From Whalleya microplaca (lineage: Eukaryota > Ascomycota > Sordariomycetes > Xylariales > Xylariaceae), in assembly GCA_022497155.1 (NCBI GenBank), contig MU385734.1:372001-436000 (forward strand): a DNA stretch of 64,000 nt, written 5' to 3'. Below, in pieces: positions 15,433-26,318 of the stretch. The notes under the pieces are model-generated. The model was given only the letters and a program-made list of their open reading frames with translations, was not told the DNA's origin and made no database searches. A program made the translations under genes and the position numbers. Position 1 is the first letter of the stretch; each line of letters opens with the position of its first letter.

Positions 15433-15802
15433 TTGCTCAGATCCATGCCGTTTACTAAGTTAATAGTGATCCTTCAGGCTCGAGTCCTTTCCCGTCCGGA
15501 GATAGCCTTTGTGGCTGGTCCTTCTATCACGTCTCAAATTGGAAGTCGTGCAGTTCCACCCAAAATAGTGGCAATGTTGGCAGAGATAAGGGATCTCAAA
15601 GGACTCGGCATGTCAGCCCCAATCGGTGCTTCTCGGTGTGGGTTCCCTTGGACACGACTGGGGTTAGGTAGTCATTCGTATTGAAGGCGTGATTTATGGG
15701 GCCTTGACCCATGGTATTCTTTCGATCTCGTCAGATATGGATGGCATTGCTGATCGTGGTACTGTTCTTTTTATCGGTTACCTTGCGGTGCAAGTGGGAT
15801 AG
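15433..15802 (+). pseudogene. Frameshifted coding-like fragment, family unknown
   Basis: A stop-free run to 15684 contains SRPEIAFVAGPS and RDLKGLGMSAPIGAS. It is followed by a run in the +1 frame (15680-15802) with GVIYGALTHG, SSDMDGIADRGTVLFIGYLA. Composition and hydrophobic patterning look protein-like, and the two runs nearly abut, as a frameshifted or intron-split gene would. It may be continued from the ATG at 15301. No family was recognised and chance is possible. Confidence 0.25.
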
Positions 15803-16499
15803 TATTCCTATGATAGCCAAACTCTTGCATCGAAGGAGTACGACCCTCGAAATTGAATTACGGTCTCCTACTTCACTCCACTTGATAACGCCAATGGATC
15901 ATGCGGCAACCGTTGCCTACTTATTCTTAGTTGTTGAAGCTGGGGAACTTGGGAGAAGGACGAAACTTCGAAGGATCTGGGCGGGCGTCTCGTCAACCTC
16001 CCTGTCGTCGGTAAAAGCCTCTACATTTCGTATTGCCTGCACCCCCACTCCTCCCCCCTATAATCACATTACCGGATAGAATGCCCGTATCCCATGTCTA
16101 TTTGGATGTTCAATGCAGACCTGAGCCGCGCTGTATCAAGAACCCGAGTCAATTCCAACCGAACACATCATGAAAATAATAAAATGCATAGGCGTTATGT
16201 TTGCATAATCCTTATATACTTATAAATCGGTTATATAATAATGCGGTCTATCAGTTAATACCTCACTTAAGTTAGCATTCTATAAATTTTGTCACGGATC
16301 TCAATTACGCAATAAGACGTAAGGGTCTAAGAAGTGTACTTATTAGTGGTGAGAAACGAATTGCCGGGGGTCTAAAAGTTTACAAAGCGCCAGCTACGTA
16401 CTACATAGTATGCAGTAAGGGTGGAATGGTGGGGTCCTAGCTGCAGCACTCACAACAGGGTCTAGGCTACAAGGCTGACAGTCACTCATTTATTACACT

Positions 16500-17028
16500 A
16501 TCTTCCAAGCTCACCGTCCCTCGCAATCAAAACCTTGCTGATACCGTATATGTGCCGTGTTTCTATAGTGAAGGCGGCTATCAAGTCGAAGAAAATTGTA
16601 GTCACTATGTCATATATGTCGCCGGCTATGAAGACGCCGAGTGGCGAGGCCAAGGCCGTGGGTATTACGGTTATGAATGTGATTAGTATAGTTTGCTAGT
16701 GTTTCTAGCCTGATCCTGGGTATGCCTTCCTAACTACGGTGCTTTGTGGCTTTGTTCTATTCCTCTACTAGACTACTTTTCCCGCAACTGCTAACCTTAT
16801 CCAGGGTACAAGATAAGCTGGAGTAGCCGTGGAGTTCTGTTAGCTTTGAAGAACGACGCCAAAGACTTGGAGAACGGTAAGGAGATCCATGTGATAGGCG
16901 AGGACCCCATGGGGATAGCCAGACCGATTCATACTGATTTTCTGGGCTACAGTTGTGTTGCCTACCAAAACCAAGATATCACAAGCTATCTGGAACAGCA
17001 AGGATGTGGTTTGTATGGTTTGTATTAA
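16500..17028 (+). pseudogene. Coding-like fragment with one possible intron, family unknown
   Basis: The first piece (about 16508-16690) reads VPCFYSEGGYQ, ENCSHYVIYVAGYEDAEW and ends at TGA or TAG depending on splicing. The second (about 16806-17026) reads ISWSSRGVLLALK, GKEIHVIGEDP, HTDFLGYSCVAYQNQ and ends TAA. Between them is a segment ending GCTAACCTTATCCAG, a good branch site plus acceptor; a GTGATT donor after the first piece would keep phase. Several cysteines suggest a secreted protein. No N-terminus or signal peptide was found. It may be a gene relic. Confidence 0.3.
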
Positions 17029-19329
17029 TGGCTAGTTTTCACGTACAACATACCCGAGGCACAAACAGTGATTTATGACATCCTTTGTTACGCCGGCAGG
17101 CCGGCTTCCCCGAGTCCATCAAAGTTCTCGTTGACACACTCCCTCTGTGCCGAGGAAGACGACTTCCTGAAAGAGCTAATTTTCTTTGGAAAGCCACCAA
17201 GAACATCCTCAGCGCTAGTTTATTAAGTGAAGCTGGTCTAGGGCCAGCAGTTTCGTCCAGAACAATATTCAACATTTCCTAGGGCAAGAGTCGGGTCTCA
17301 GGAGCGTAAGTAATTCAACTCTAGCTATCATACTTTGGCGGTTGTTGGCATGTCAGCGCAGCCGGTATCTTCTCGGGATTAAAAATTATGCCCAAAAGAA
17401 ACCCATCAGATACACAATGTGCTACATATATTCTCGAAGAAAATATGGCTTATCAGGCGGGCAAGCGTGATTCGATTGTGTGTATAGTCTTTATGCTTTG
17501 ACGTTCCTCGAGAGCAGGGTTTTAACACTTAGCATCAAGTTCCTCCAACATCAGTTTGATATTGGGAACAAAGACGCCAGTAAGGATATCACAACTTCTA
17601 GGCTCTGCGAATACGGCGCTACCATCGGATCTAATGGTAATACAGTAATGACGAAGCTAGTCGGCATACTTGTGGAGTAAGAAAGCCTTCCCGTATCTTT
17701 TGTGGTTCGAATAGCGCTTAGATACCAACGTAGTATATTGAACAGCAGTCAAACAGGTCTCTAATGAGACAATCTCAGATAGAGGGTATTCGCGTGCCAG
17801 TAAATCCAGTATTGACAAGCTATTGATGCAGGAATTAAAGGAGGAACATGGGTCAGTCTGCCTAGCCAGTCTTTTCTAACTCACTTCGAGAACGTAATCA
17901 GATGATACGGGAAGACAATGGCCAAATGGCAAGTTAGTAATCTGCCAATGAGACAGTATAGTAGCTTCAATGGTCTTGCGTGGTGGTTGGGCAAGACTAC
18001 TACCATCCCATCGGCGCATATCTGTTCAGTATTCATCTTATCTGGGGCTACTTGAACAACTCAAGGCGTGTATCTGATAATTGACTGAGCCGAGCCTGAG
18101 TTAAAGGGCGACATTGGCGCTAGTTCTGATTTGGCTATACAAGAAAAGGTGCCGTAAAGACTCTGGAACCACGTTGGAGGCTGATAAATGGTTCAGATAC
18201 TGACATATATAGTAATAGCACCGAGACCCCCACAATCTTCCCGCCGCATCTTACGCGGTAGATCTAGAACAGGCCTTGCAGGCAATACACTCCACAACGG
18301 AGAAACCTCGTTAGTATATGTACATACGATGAATGTAGTGAGATTGAGCTGTGCTGTTGGCATGCATTCTAGGCAGCCCAGTCGAGAGCCATGTGTCGAG
18401 AGTGTTGTCTGGAGAAGGCCGATCACGACATTCTGTTTCAGATGTCCACGTCTCAGCTCAGCAGTGGTTAGCAGATTCATGTTCACAACTCCTGATGCAT
18501 AATAAACACACAGGAAGGGATTAGCGGTTAGATAACCGGTAAGCTGGTTTAAACCGAGGGGGAATTATCTTCCAGCTCGCCATTCCCACTCACATTCCTA
18601 GATCTAGCTAGCCTTGTGCATGGAAGCCAGTCCTCCTGAAGCCAGCCTGTCAGTGTGGAGAGCTAAAGGCATTGATTCATTGGCTCGCGTACATGTCCTA
18701 CAACCTGGTTCATACCAAAATTAACGCCACTCCAGATCGTTGACAGGGGCTTTTGCTGCAGGTACATCTTGTGTCGAAGAAGTTTCAACTCAGATTTGGC
18801 CCGGGAATAATCTGTATTTGTTACCAGTGGACCATCAGGCCAGGTTCGCACACATGGGTCAACGCAACTTGAATACCGCGGCTATTCATGTAAGGCGCTT
18901 AATGAACAACGCCTCGTGAATAACGCCTACTGAAGCAATACATATATATCATACTATAGAGCTTAGGCTCGCACTACGGCTATGCTAACCTCCTGCTCGG
19001 GATTTTAATAGGTGCGTGTACGGGGTAACGCATTTCAAAAATTCAATGATGTTATCAAGCCACGAGTCAAGGGGACCTGAGGACCAACGGGCCACGGCTC
19101 ATCTCGGCTTAAAGGGACAGCAAGCAAAAGGGAGCCAAAGCATACTATTACGTCGGGCGAATTCGGGGCGACCGAAGGGGAAATTTGGGGAATGGGTACG
19201 TTAGCTTGGCGGGTAACTTGGCGTGGGAAATCCTGGTTTACGATCAACGGATTGTCCTCCGGGGTCGCTCGGGGGTTCGCCAGGAAACCCCACAAGCGCT
19301 CGGTACCTAGGTGGTATGCTTTCGTGATA

Positions 19330-19849
19330 CGGAGATACCGCCCCACCTACAATTCCCTTCATGATTTCCTAGAATTCCCTTGTCTCCAGAGCCTCCAAAT
19401 TAGTATCTACCCAGCATATGTATATATATGTAGATGAGATGTTGACAATATACGCGCTAAAGGTACCTGTCGCGTATTTTTGTGCCGCGTTTTAATGTTT
19501 CTTTATATATACTTAGGTATTCGGTTTTTTTTAAATAGCGTAAGCTTAAATGGCTATTAAGCTATAGTATCGAAAGGAGGCTACTTATTTGCCTTAAGAT
19601 CGTATGCGAATGAGAGGTAGGTATGTAGTATTTGAAAGGGTTGTAATAAGGTACAAAACAGCTACATAACTCGATTTTTACGGATCGTGGTTCGGTATAT
19701 TGGATTTACACGGATCGACACGGCTGGACATTAATTTCCGTACTAGTCTGGCTGGGCATTTATGTCAGCGTATGACAGCCCTGTACTTAAGTGGGTAAAG
19801 GGAATTCTAGGAAATCATGAAGGGAATTCTAGGTGGGGCGCGGAGATAC
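19330..19849. mobile_element. MULE-like MITE with 43 bp TIRs and 9 bp target duplication
   Basis: Left TIR 19339-19381 begins CGCCCCACCTA. Right TIR 19798-19840 is its reverse complement with a single mismatch over 43 bases. The element (502 bp) is flanked directly on both sides by CGGAGATAC, at 19330-19338 and 19841-19849. A 9 bp duplication with long TIRs is the hallmark of Mutator-like elements; hAT elements make 8 bp and Tc1/mariner TA. The interior has no long open frame, so it is non-autonomous. The exact duplication and near-perfect ends suggest recent insertion. Confidence 0.85.
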
Positions 19850-22800
19850 ATGTACACGTACCCAGAACACCATAGGTTAGCTGGTGAGCTGACTAGCTCT
19901 TGTCTCGCTGCAGTGTGCTTACGACTGACTGGCCAAAATCTCACGACAATCGGATTCCAGATATAGCATGTGTGCCGATACTGCCGGCTGCGCGCTCTCG
20001 GAGAGAGGATCACTACGCAGCAACATACGTTTGTACGTCGTAGTCACATCACGACTTTGGAAACTAGGCTTCTTTCTTACTATCCCTTCGCATGGACTTT
20101 TAACAATTTGCATTCTTCGAGACTTTTCCCATCCCTTACGGGTTATGTTGAGTGTAACATAGCTGACACGTTCCCCAAGCTTTCTTTCAAGGCCCGATTC
20201 GAGGAATGGCCCGATTAATAGGAAGATTGCTGCTTAAATTCCGCCTTGCCAAGACTCCCCTGGACCCTTTGTGCGTTTGAGGGCATTTGGATTGATTGTG
20301 TCTGTGAAGTCTAGAATTCTCGATATATTGTCGACTGCGGAGAGAGCTACTCCTCACTCGACTGCGTAATTTGCGGAGAACTCCCTACAGCTGTCTGCCA
20401 CACTCCCTGTAGTAAGCCGTGATGTAGCTGTAAGTTGTCTGAAAGGGGTATGAAGCTCGTGTGGTCTCACGACGGTGCGTTCCTGCAGCCAGCCGTAGAG
20501 TATTGAACACATGGGTCCGACCTCCTTACACAGGGATAGTACATACAAGCTCAATAGTAGAGCATCGCAATATACTATAACATCACATGAGTCGATTCGG
20601 TCGGAGAATAATGCCCCTAGGTCATACGATTGATTTCTGGAATCAATTTCAGACGGGCGCACAACATACATCAAAGGGCATCAGGGCGTCCGTACATAGA
20701 GCAATACTCCCCGGAACCTGATTACGGTAACGTATGAGTTTATTACGTCACGTCCTATGTGACACAAGCCGCAGCCGTTACCAGGTCTATCCGGCTTGCG
20801 ATTAGGTATGGGACAACCCATCTTCGATAGATAGGGAGTCTTGGGGTCGCGTTTGCGCAATTGTGATGGGCAAAAAGGTGCTCCGGCATGCCTATCTGGG
20901 CGGATTGGGCAAATGGGAGCATCTCCAGACTCTCTAGTCTTGGTGAGCAATGCTAGTGCAAGATTTGACGGCCAAGGACCCCGGATAACTGGAGAGCAGT
21001 GTATCATCACTGTGGGGGAAACCAAAGGGTGCAATGCGGCGATTTGCATGGATATTGTGCACCGAACCGGTTTAGGCTGGCATGCGGCTTCGTATCGTTG
21101 CTTTTATACCCTTTACCTCATCTCGAACGATGTCAGGAACAGGGCACAGGCAATAAACGATATCGAAGCCCCCCCCAAGACATGTGGGAAGCCTTCCACC
21201 TATTACCTAGCCTTTCGTCTATTGTTGGAGACTTACTATGGAGTTGAGGCAGCATCAATGCCGTGCGCGCGCCTCTGACAACCGTCAGTAAAAGGGGTTG
21301 CTCCGGACTATAATACAGGGGCGTGATGTTTCGAAGCGGAGTTACTGTATCTAGCTAGGCATAGCTGATTCCGGGTGATGGAAACCTTTGGGCCAATATT
21401 GGTGGTTCCTTGGGGCCAAGCAATATGGTCTGCATGCTACCTAATTATTATTATGTGGAAATAGATGTATTTATATATGTAATATGAGCATAGATGTAAT
21501 ATGAGCTGAGGGACCCTTTTTCGACGAGTCCGGCAACAATGTAGGCAGACGCAGGCAAACAGGCCACCAACCTGTGCATGGGGCGCTTCCTACATATTAT
21601 GTAGTACCATATATGTATGTATATGTAGGCGTCAGGTGGGCAAATAGTTCCAAGGTTCCATGGAAGCCTTGTGCAGACGGACTACATACCTTACGTTATG
21701 CATACAAGAAGCGCTGTTACTCTGTAGATAGTAGGTATCAAGAAGGAATAATACCTAGCCTTGCTCCGTCCCTCTTCCTTTCATGCTGTACCCCCACGCT
21801 TTCCATGCTTGGGAAATGCTTGGCATCAAATAGGCTTTCGGTAAACGATACTAGCGTTCATTGCATCAGTAGGTACGCTGTAACTTTTTTCAAGTTACTA
21901 GTTTACTTGTACTGGGGACCGAGGGATTCCCACGGAGGAAGATCCAAGCTACAAAGTCTCCCTTGGTCCAAGTCATCTTCAGTTCACCGAGGTTTAAAAA
22001 GTCTTGGCCGTTTTGACAATGTTGCCAGTTGTCAGTTGTCGTCAGCACATGCTAGGTCTTATCGTCGTCATCGTCATCCATTTGTTCTAGCCCTCTAGGC
22101 AATTGTGTTAACTTCGACGCCGGTTCAATCATCTTGCCGACATAACCAGTGAGAGAGCCAGGCCAGGCCGCGGCTCTGACTCGAGCAATGCTCAACAATA
22201 TGAGGTACATGTAGCATCTCGTCAACTGCGTAGTATGGAAGGAATATTCCTTTTGAGGGGGGGAATGCCTGTGAAGCTGATAAGTAGCCTCAAGAATCGC
22301 ATGTGGCATTTACCACTAACGTTGTATACCTGCATATGGGTATGCATACGCACGCATGTAATAAGTCCAGGTATGTACAGGGAGAGAGCTGTGAGCTGTG
22401 AGCTTACAGCTAGCTTACTAGTAATAGGGTCCAGTGGCCAAATCTACCATGAAGACTCTTACCCCAGGTTTGCCACGAGTTGAAAACCAGGAGCTAGGGA
22501 TATAGAGATTGATTGAGAACTCCAGTCACCTGAAAAGGGCAAACTGATTGCTTATGAGTCTTATCAGTTGTGTCAGCCCCCGCGCCCATCCCCTTCGAAA
22601 TCAAGATCGCCATGTGATACTATCGTGATCTAACTTCAGTAAGCGGTTGGTTCAACGAGCGCGGAGACTGCCCGCATGAGCTGGCAGCTGAGCCCGTCCT
22701 TTGGCAGGCCTGGGGGACCTATTGATCCGGACAATGCTATGGTCAGCACCGTCTTGTTCCGTTCAGAATTCTACTTAGTATTATGGGTATGTTTATTACC

Positions 22801-23990
22801 ACTACCTGTTCACTGCGCTAGACAGGGGCGTTGCAGGGGCTTATTTTCAAAGGTATCTCTTTTGACTCTATCCAGATTCAGTATAGTCTATGCCAAGAGT
22901 ACCAGACAGGGGTAATAAATTTTGGCCGCATACCGCAGTAGTGCGCGCTCCCTACTCCACTTATCGAGGCCTCTATGGTATTCTGGAGCACCGGCAGGCC
23001 TTTGAAAATTGCATAGCCCGAGTTGTCGATGGCCCTAATCTACTAATATCACCCCTGCAATGCCGCCGAGTTCGGCCCCACGTTCTCCATCTCCATTATC
23101 GTGGGTCTTTTTTTATTTTTTTTTTCTTTCCCTCACTCGCCCGCAAGGCGTCATTAATTGGCCCCGACTCGACCGACTCGGGGCAGATTGGGAAAATGAA
23201 GGGCAAAGAAAAGATGATGTCCGCTTATAGCTGACGTGTGTCCTTACTCATTCCTGTGGCTTTGACTGCAGTAGCTAGGCTGCTGCCTTCTACATAATTC
23301 ACTTGAAGAAAAGACTCGTAAAATCACATGTATGCACATGTGTAGGTAAATTGCTCGACTTCTACCAGATAGCAGTTCTGTCGAGTAGTCAATAGTTCCC
23401 GTTCGAGCCGTCTCGTCTTCCCCACACAATCTCGGTGGTACTCGCAGTACTATCATGCCACTACGCAGTAGGTGCCCAGGTGGATGACTTACATCGTACA
23501 TGAGGCTAGTGAGATGAGAATGAATAGTAAGAACTTGGTACGATGGTGGCATTGATCCATCCAAATGGTATCTGCGCGCTGCGGCACATGCGCTTGAATT
23601 ATACGGTTATATATGTACTTGTCGTAGCCAACCGAACGATGCAAGGAGCGTCGGTCATGACGACGACCCCAAAAGCAACAGAGCCCAGATCGTTATAGCA
23701 GTTATGTGTATAACCATGTGCAGATGAGTAAGATTTTGAGGATAAAAAAAGAAGGAAGCATAATTGTAGAAGTAACATTTCAATATTTCCAGCCACAGAA
23801 CACACCGCCTCCTGGGGCAAATCAGAGTCATGGGAAGACAGGCTGGCAGGCTGGACACAGGCAAGGAGGTGTAAGTACTGCGAGTACTGCGTAGAAAAAA
23901 CGACGTACTACGTAAAATATTAATGCAAGTGGACATGTGTTAGTAGAATGTACCTCAACTGCGGGTTATTCGTGCCCAATTTTGCTATGC
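19850..23990. other. Gene desert between MITE and cre1 promoter
   Basis: No gene is recognised. The longest frames (20841-21278, 145 codons; 21574-22098, 174 codons from a GTG) lack domain motifs and are compatible with chance. A perfect inverted repeat CCCCGA...TCGGGG lies near 23162-23183. Confidence 0.6.
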
Positions 23991-23998
23991 TATTAACA

Positions 23999-25016
23999 CC
24001 CCACTCGGTTTCTGGGCTGGACCCCAACAAGCTCCTAACCACATGCCCACAAGCCCACACCCCCTCCGACATTGACACGACACGCGGGAGAGAAGAGAGA
24101 AAACATCTCACACCACTAACCCCTCCACCCACCCCCTTAAACGATTAGGTACCGTATGTATGTAGGTATGTATGTAGGTATGTATGTATATATGTACATA
24201 GGTAGCACAGCGATAGCACTTCGCACACCCTGGGAAGTGCTACATGTAATTCGCAGAAACAAACAGACAAGCCCCCAAGTACATACATGTAGCACTAAAC
24301 TATTCCAAAATAAAATAAATACATAAAAACCATAAAAACCATAAAAAAACATTTTAGCAGGTGTCAGCAACCTCCACGTTCCTCCTCCTCCTTTCCCCCC
24401 CTCAGGGTCCCCCCCAGAACGCTGCAACCACTGCCAACCAACCAACCAAGAGGTGCACACGCCCACCCCCTTCCACTATGTACTGAACACTCTCACTAGG
24501 GTTCCAACTCCCCCAGGCCATTCTCCCTCCACCCGCTAGGTTCTCCCCCCACACGTAGGGATTCTGTAAGGCAGGGCTCCGGACGGTTGAAAAGTTACAA
24601 AAGCCAAGTACACCGTATGAAGGGGTGCTGCAGTTGCATGAGTCTCCCGACCTGTCCGCTGCCAACTAACTTGCCTCATTTAAATTCATACCAGTGCCCC
24701 CATCCCCCCAAATACCTTCTTTTTCAAAGTTCTGTTGTACCCATAACACCAACACACACACGACTACCGAGCACACTTACCACCCGCCACTTACTAAATA
24801 AACTTCACCAATCCCCACTGGTAGAGCCTTGAGGCTTTGGGAAACAAGGAAATAGCAAAAGGAAAAAAAGATCAAGTCGTCAGTCGGGAATTCTTGCGTA
24901 CGAGGATCGGGCTATTCTGAGGACCGGGATCCCGTCAACTACTCGTCGTCATCCCCGTGAGATAGAAAAGTTGTTCTATAGTGAGGGAAAACAGCGCCCG
25001 CTAGGCTGGCTATCAC
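23999..25016 (+). promoter_or_regulatory. cre1 promoter/leader with CRE1-type sites
   Basis: The plus strand is C/CT-rich and contains several matches to the CreA/CRE1 site SYGGRG on the minus strand: CCCCAC at 23999-24004, 24547-24552 and 24813-24818, CCCCAG at 24412-24417 and 24511-24516, and CTCCGG at 24577-24582. A GTATGTAG-type tandem run lies at 24154-24197. An upstream ATG at 24618 opens a 71-codon frame ending 24832, which would be a uORF if transcribed. Autoregulation is inferred; the C-rich composition alone raises the chance of such matches. Confidence 0.5.
24154..24197. repeat. Degenerate GTAT/GTAG tandem repeat
   Basis: Interleaved GTATGTAT and GTAGGTAT units are followed by ATATATGTAC, upstream of cre1. 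Confidence 0.75.
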
Positions 25017-26318
25017 ATGCAACGCTCACAGTCAGCGGTGGATTTTTCCAACCTGCTGAACCCCGACTCATCCACATCCACGACGAGCAATAGCAGTATA
25101 AGCGGCAGCGACGCCAACGCGGCTTCTGGGCGAACAGTCGACGCCGACGGAGACATTGACATGGCTTCCGTTACCGTGATCCGGCCAAACGGCCCTCTGC
25201 CCGGTGGTCAACCAGCCGAGAACACCAACGAACTGCCCCGCCCCTACAAATGCCCCTTATGTGATAAGGCCTTCCACCGGCTGGAGCACCAGACGAGACA
25301 TATCAGGACTCACACCGGGGAGAAGCCGCACGCCTGCCAGTTTCCCGGCTGCAGCAAGAAGTTCTCCCGCTCAGACGAACTCACTCGCCACTCGAGGATA
25401 CACAACAACCCCAACTCGCGGAGGGGAAACAAGACGGGGCAGCCCACGCATCACGGGTTAGGCCACCCGTTGACATCAGAACACATGATGCCACCTCCTT
25501 CTGGGCCGAGATCGATCAAGTCGGCACCGACTTCGACGCTGGCCTCTCCAAATGTCTCACCACCACACTCCTATTCATACGCCATTCCGGCTCAGAGCTC
25601 CATGCACCATTACAATCGGAGTATGAGCAGCAACAACCCGCTCATAGGCCATAGTATGGACGTTGGCATTCTGGCCAATGCCACAAATCAGCTTGAGCGA
25701 GAAAACTTGTCTCCTCATGCCCATCACCCGTCACGACATCACCCGTACTATTCCCACAGTCTCACCAACTCACGTGGTCACCTCCCTTCGCTCTCAGCCT
25801 ACCACATGGCGAGAACTCATTCCAACGAGGAACATCACGACGACCACTACGGCCACGCTCTGCGCCACGTCAAACGTTCAAGGCCCAACTCACCCCAATC
25901 TACCGCGCCATCCTCGCCCACTTTTTCTCATGACTCCCTCTCCCCTACCCCAGACCATACGCCACTGGCCACCCCGGCTCACTCGCCGCGCCTTCGGCCG
26001 TACGCCAACGTTGAGCTGCCCACTCTACGCAATTTAACTCTAGGTCACACGCCCGCTCTAGCACCAATGGAGCCGCATCTCGAGGCTTCAAACTATCAGC
26101 AGACTACCCCGCCCAACGGGAACAACCCTCCTCGATCCAGTGGTCTATCTCTTACGGACATCATCAGCCGGCCCGACGGCAGCAGAAAACTGCCTGTTCC
26201 GCAGGTGCCCAAGGTTGCAGTCCACGATCTCCTCTCCAATAGCGATGGGTTCAACAGCAGCGGGCGGAGTTCCGCGAGTGGCAGTCTAGCAGGTGGCGAC
26301 TTAATGGATCGGATGTGA
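25017..26318 (+). CDS. cre1: Carbon catabolite repressor CRE1/CreA
   Basis: A C2H2 zinc-finger repressor that binds SYGGRG sites and shuts down genes for alternative carbon use, such as cellulases and alcohol or proline use, when glucose is present; it acts in the nucleus. Single exon, 433 residues, the usual size. The N-terminus [16 protein letters not shown] is the conserved form. Zinc finger 1 uses C79, C82, H95, H99 and finger 2 uses C107, C112, H125, H129, joined by a TGEKPH linker and followed by NPNSRR. A middle His/acidic region contains [10 protein letters not shown]; its Ser269 aligns with the serine reported to control DNA binding of Trichoderma Cre1. Next come the conserved [28 protein letters not shown] and the C-terminal [18 protein letters not shown] motif. 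No break or missing ligand is seen. It is flanked by deserts on both sides. Confidence 0.97.
   Translation: MQRSQSAVDFSNLLNPDSSTSTTSNSSISGSDANAASGRTVDADGDIDMASVTVIRPNGPLPGGQPAENTNELPRPYKCPLCDKAFHRLEHQTRHIRTHTGEKPHACQFPGCSKKFSRSDELTRHSRIHNNPNSRRGNKTGQPTHHGLGHPLTSEHMMPPPSGPRSIKSAPTSTLASPNVSPPHSYSYAIPAQSSMHHYNRSMSSNNPLIGHSMDVGILANATNQLERENLSPHAHHPSRHHPYYSHSLTNSRGHLPSLSAYHMARTHSNEEHHDDHYGHALRHVKRSRPNSPQSTAPSSPTFSHDSLSPTPDHTPLATPAHSPRLRPYANVELPTLRNLTLGHTPALAPMEPHLEASNYQQTTPPNGNNPPRSSGLSLTDIISRPDGSRKLPVPQVPKVAVHDLLSNSDGFNSSGRSSASGSLAGGDLMDRM

Larger units (their letters stand above)
15314..19329. other. Desert with decayed coding-like fragments
   Basis: No intact gene is found. Two neighbouring stop-free pieces in different frames (15433-15684 and 15680-15802) and two further pieces (about 16500-16690 and 16806-17026) read like protein but do not match a family I recognise. 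Other frames to 19.3 kb are short and overlap on both strands. Local AT-rich patches occur, for example 16160-16330. Confidence 0.5.

Noticed and set aside
20841..21278. 145-codon plus-strand ORF in the desert
   Set aside because: Several competing frames over the same bases, no domain or signal peptide, low-complexity-free but unrecognisable sequence.
21574..22098. 174-codon plus-strand ORF
   Set aside because: Begins at GTG, no motif, composition like surrounding intergenic DNA.
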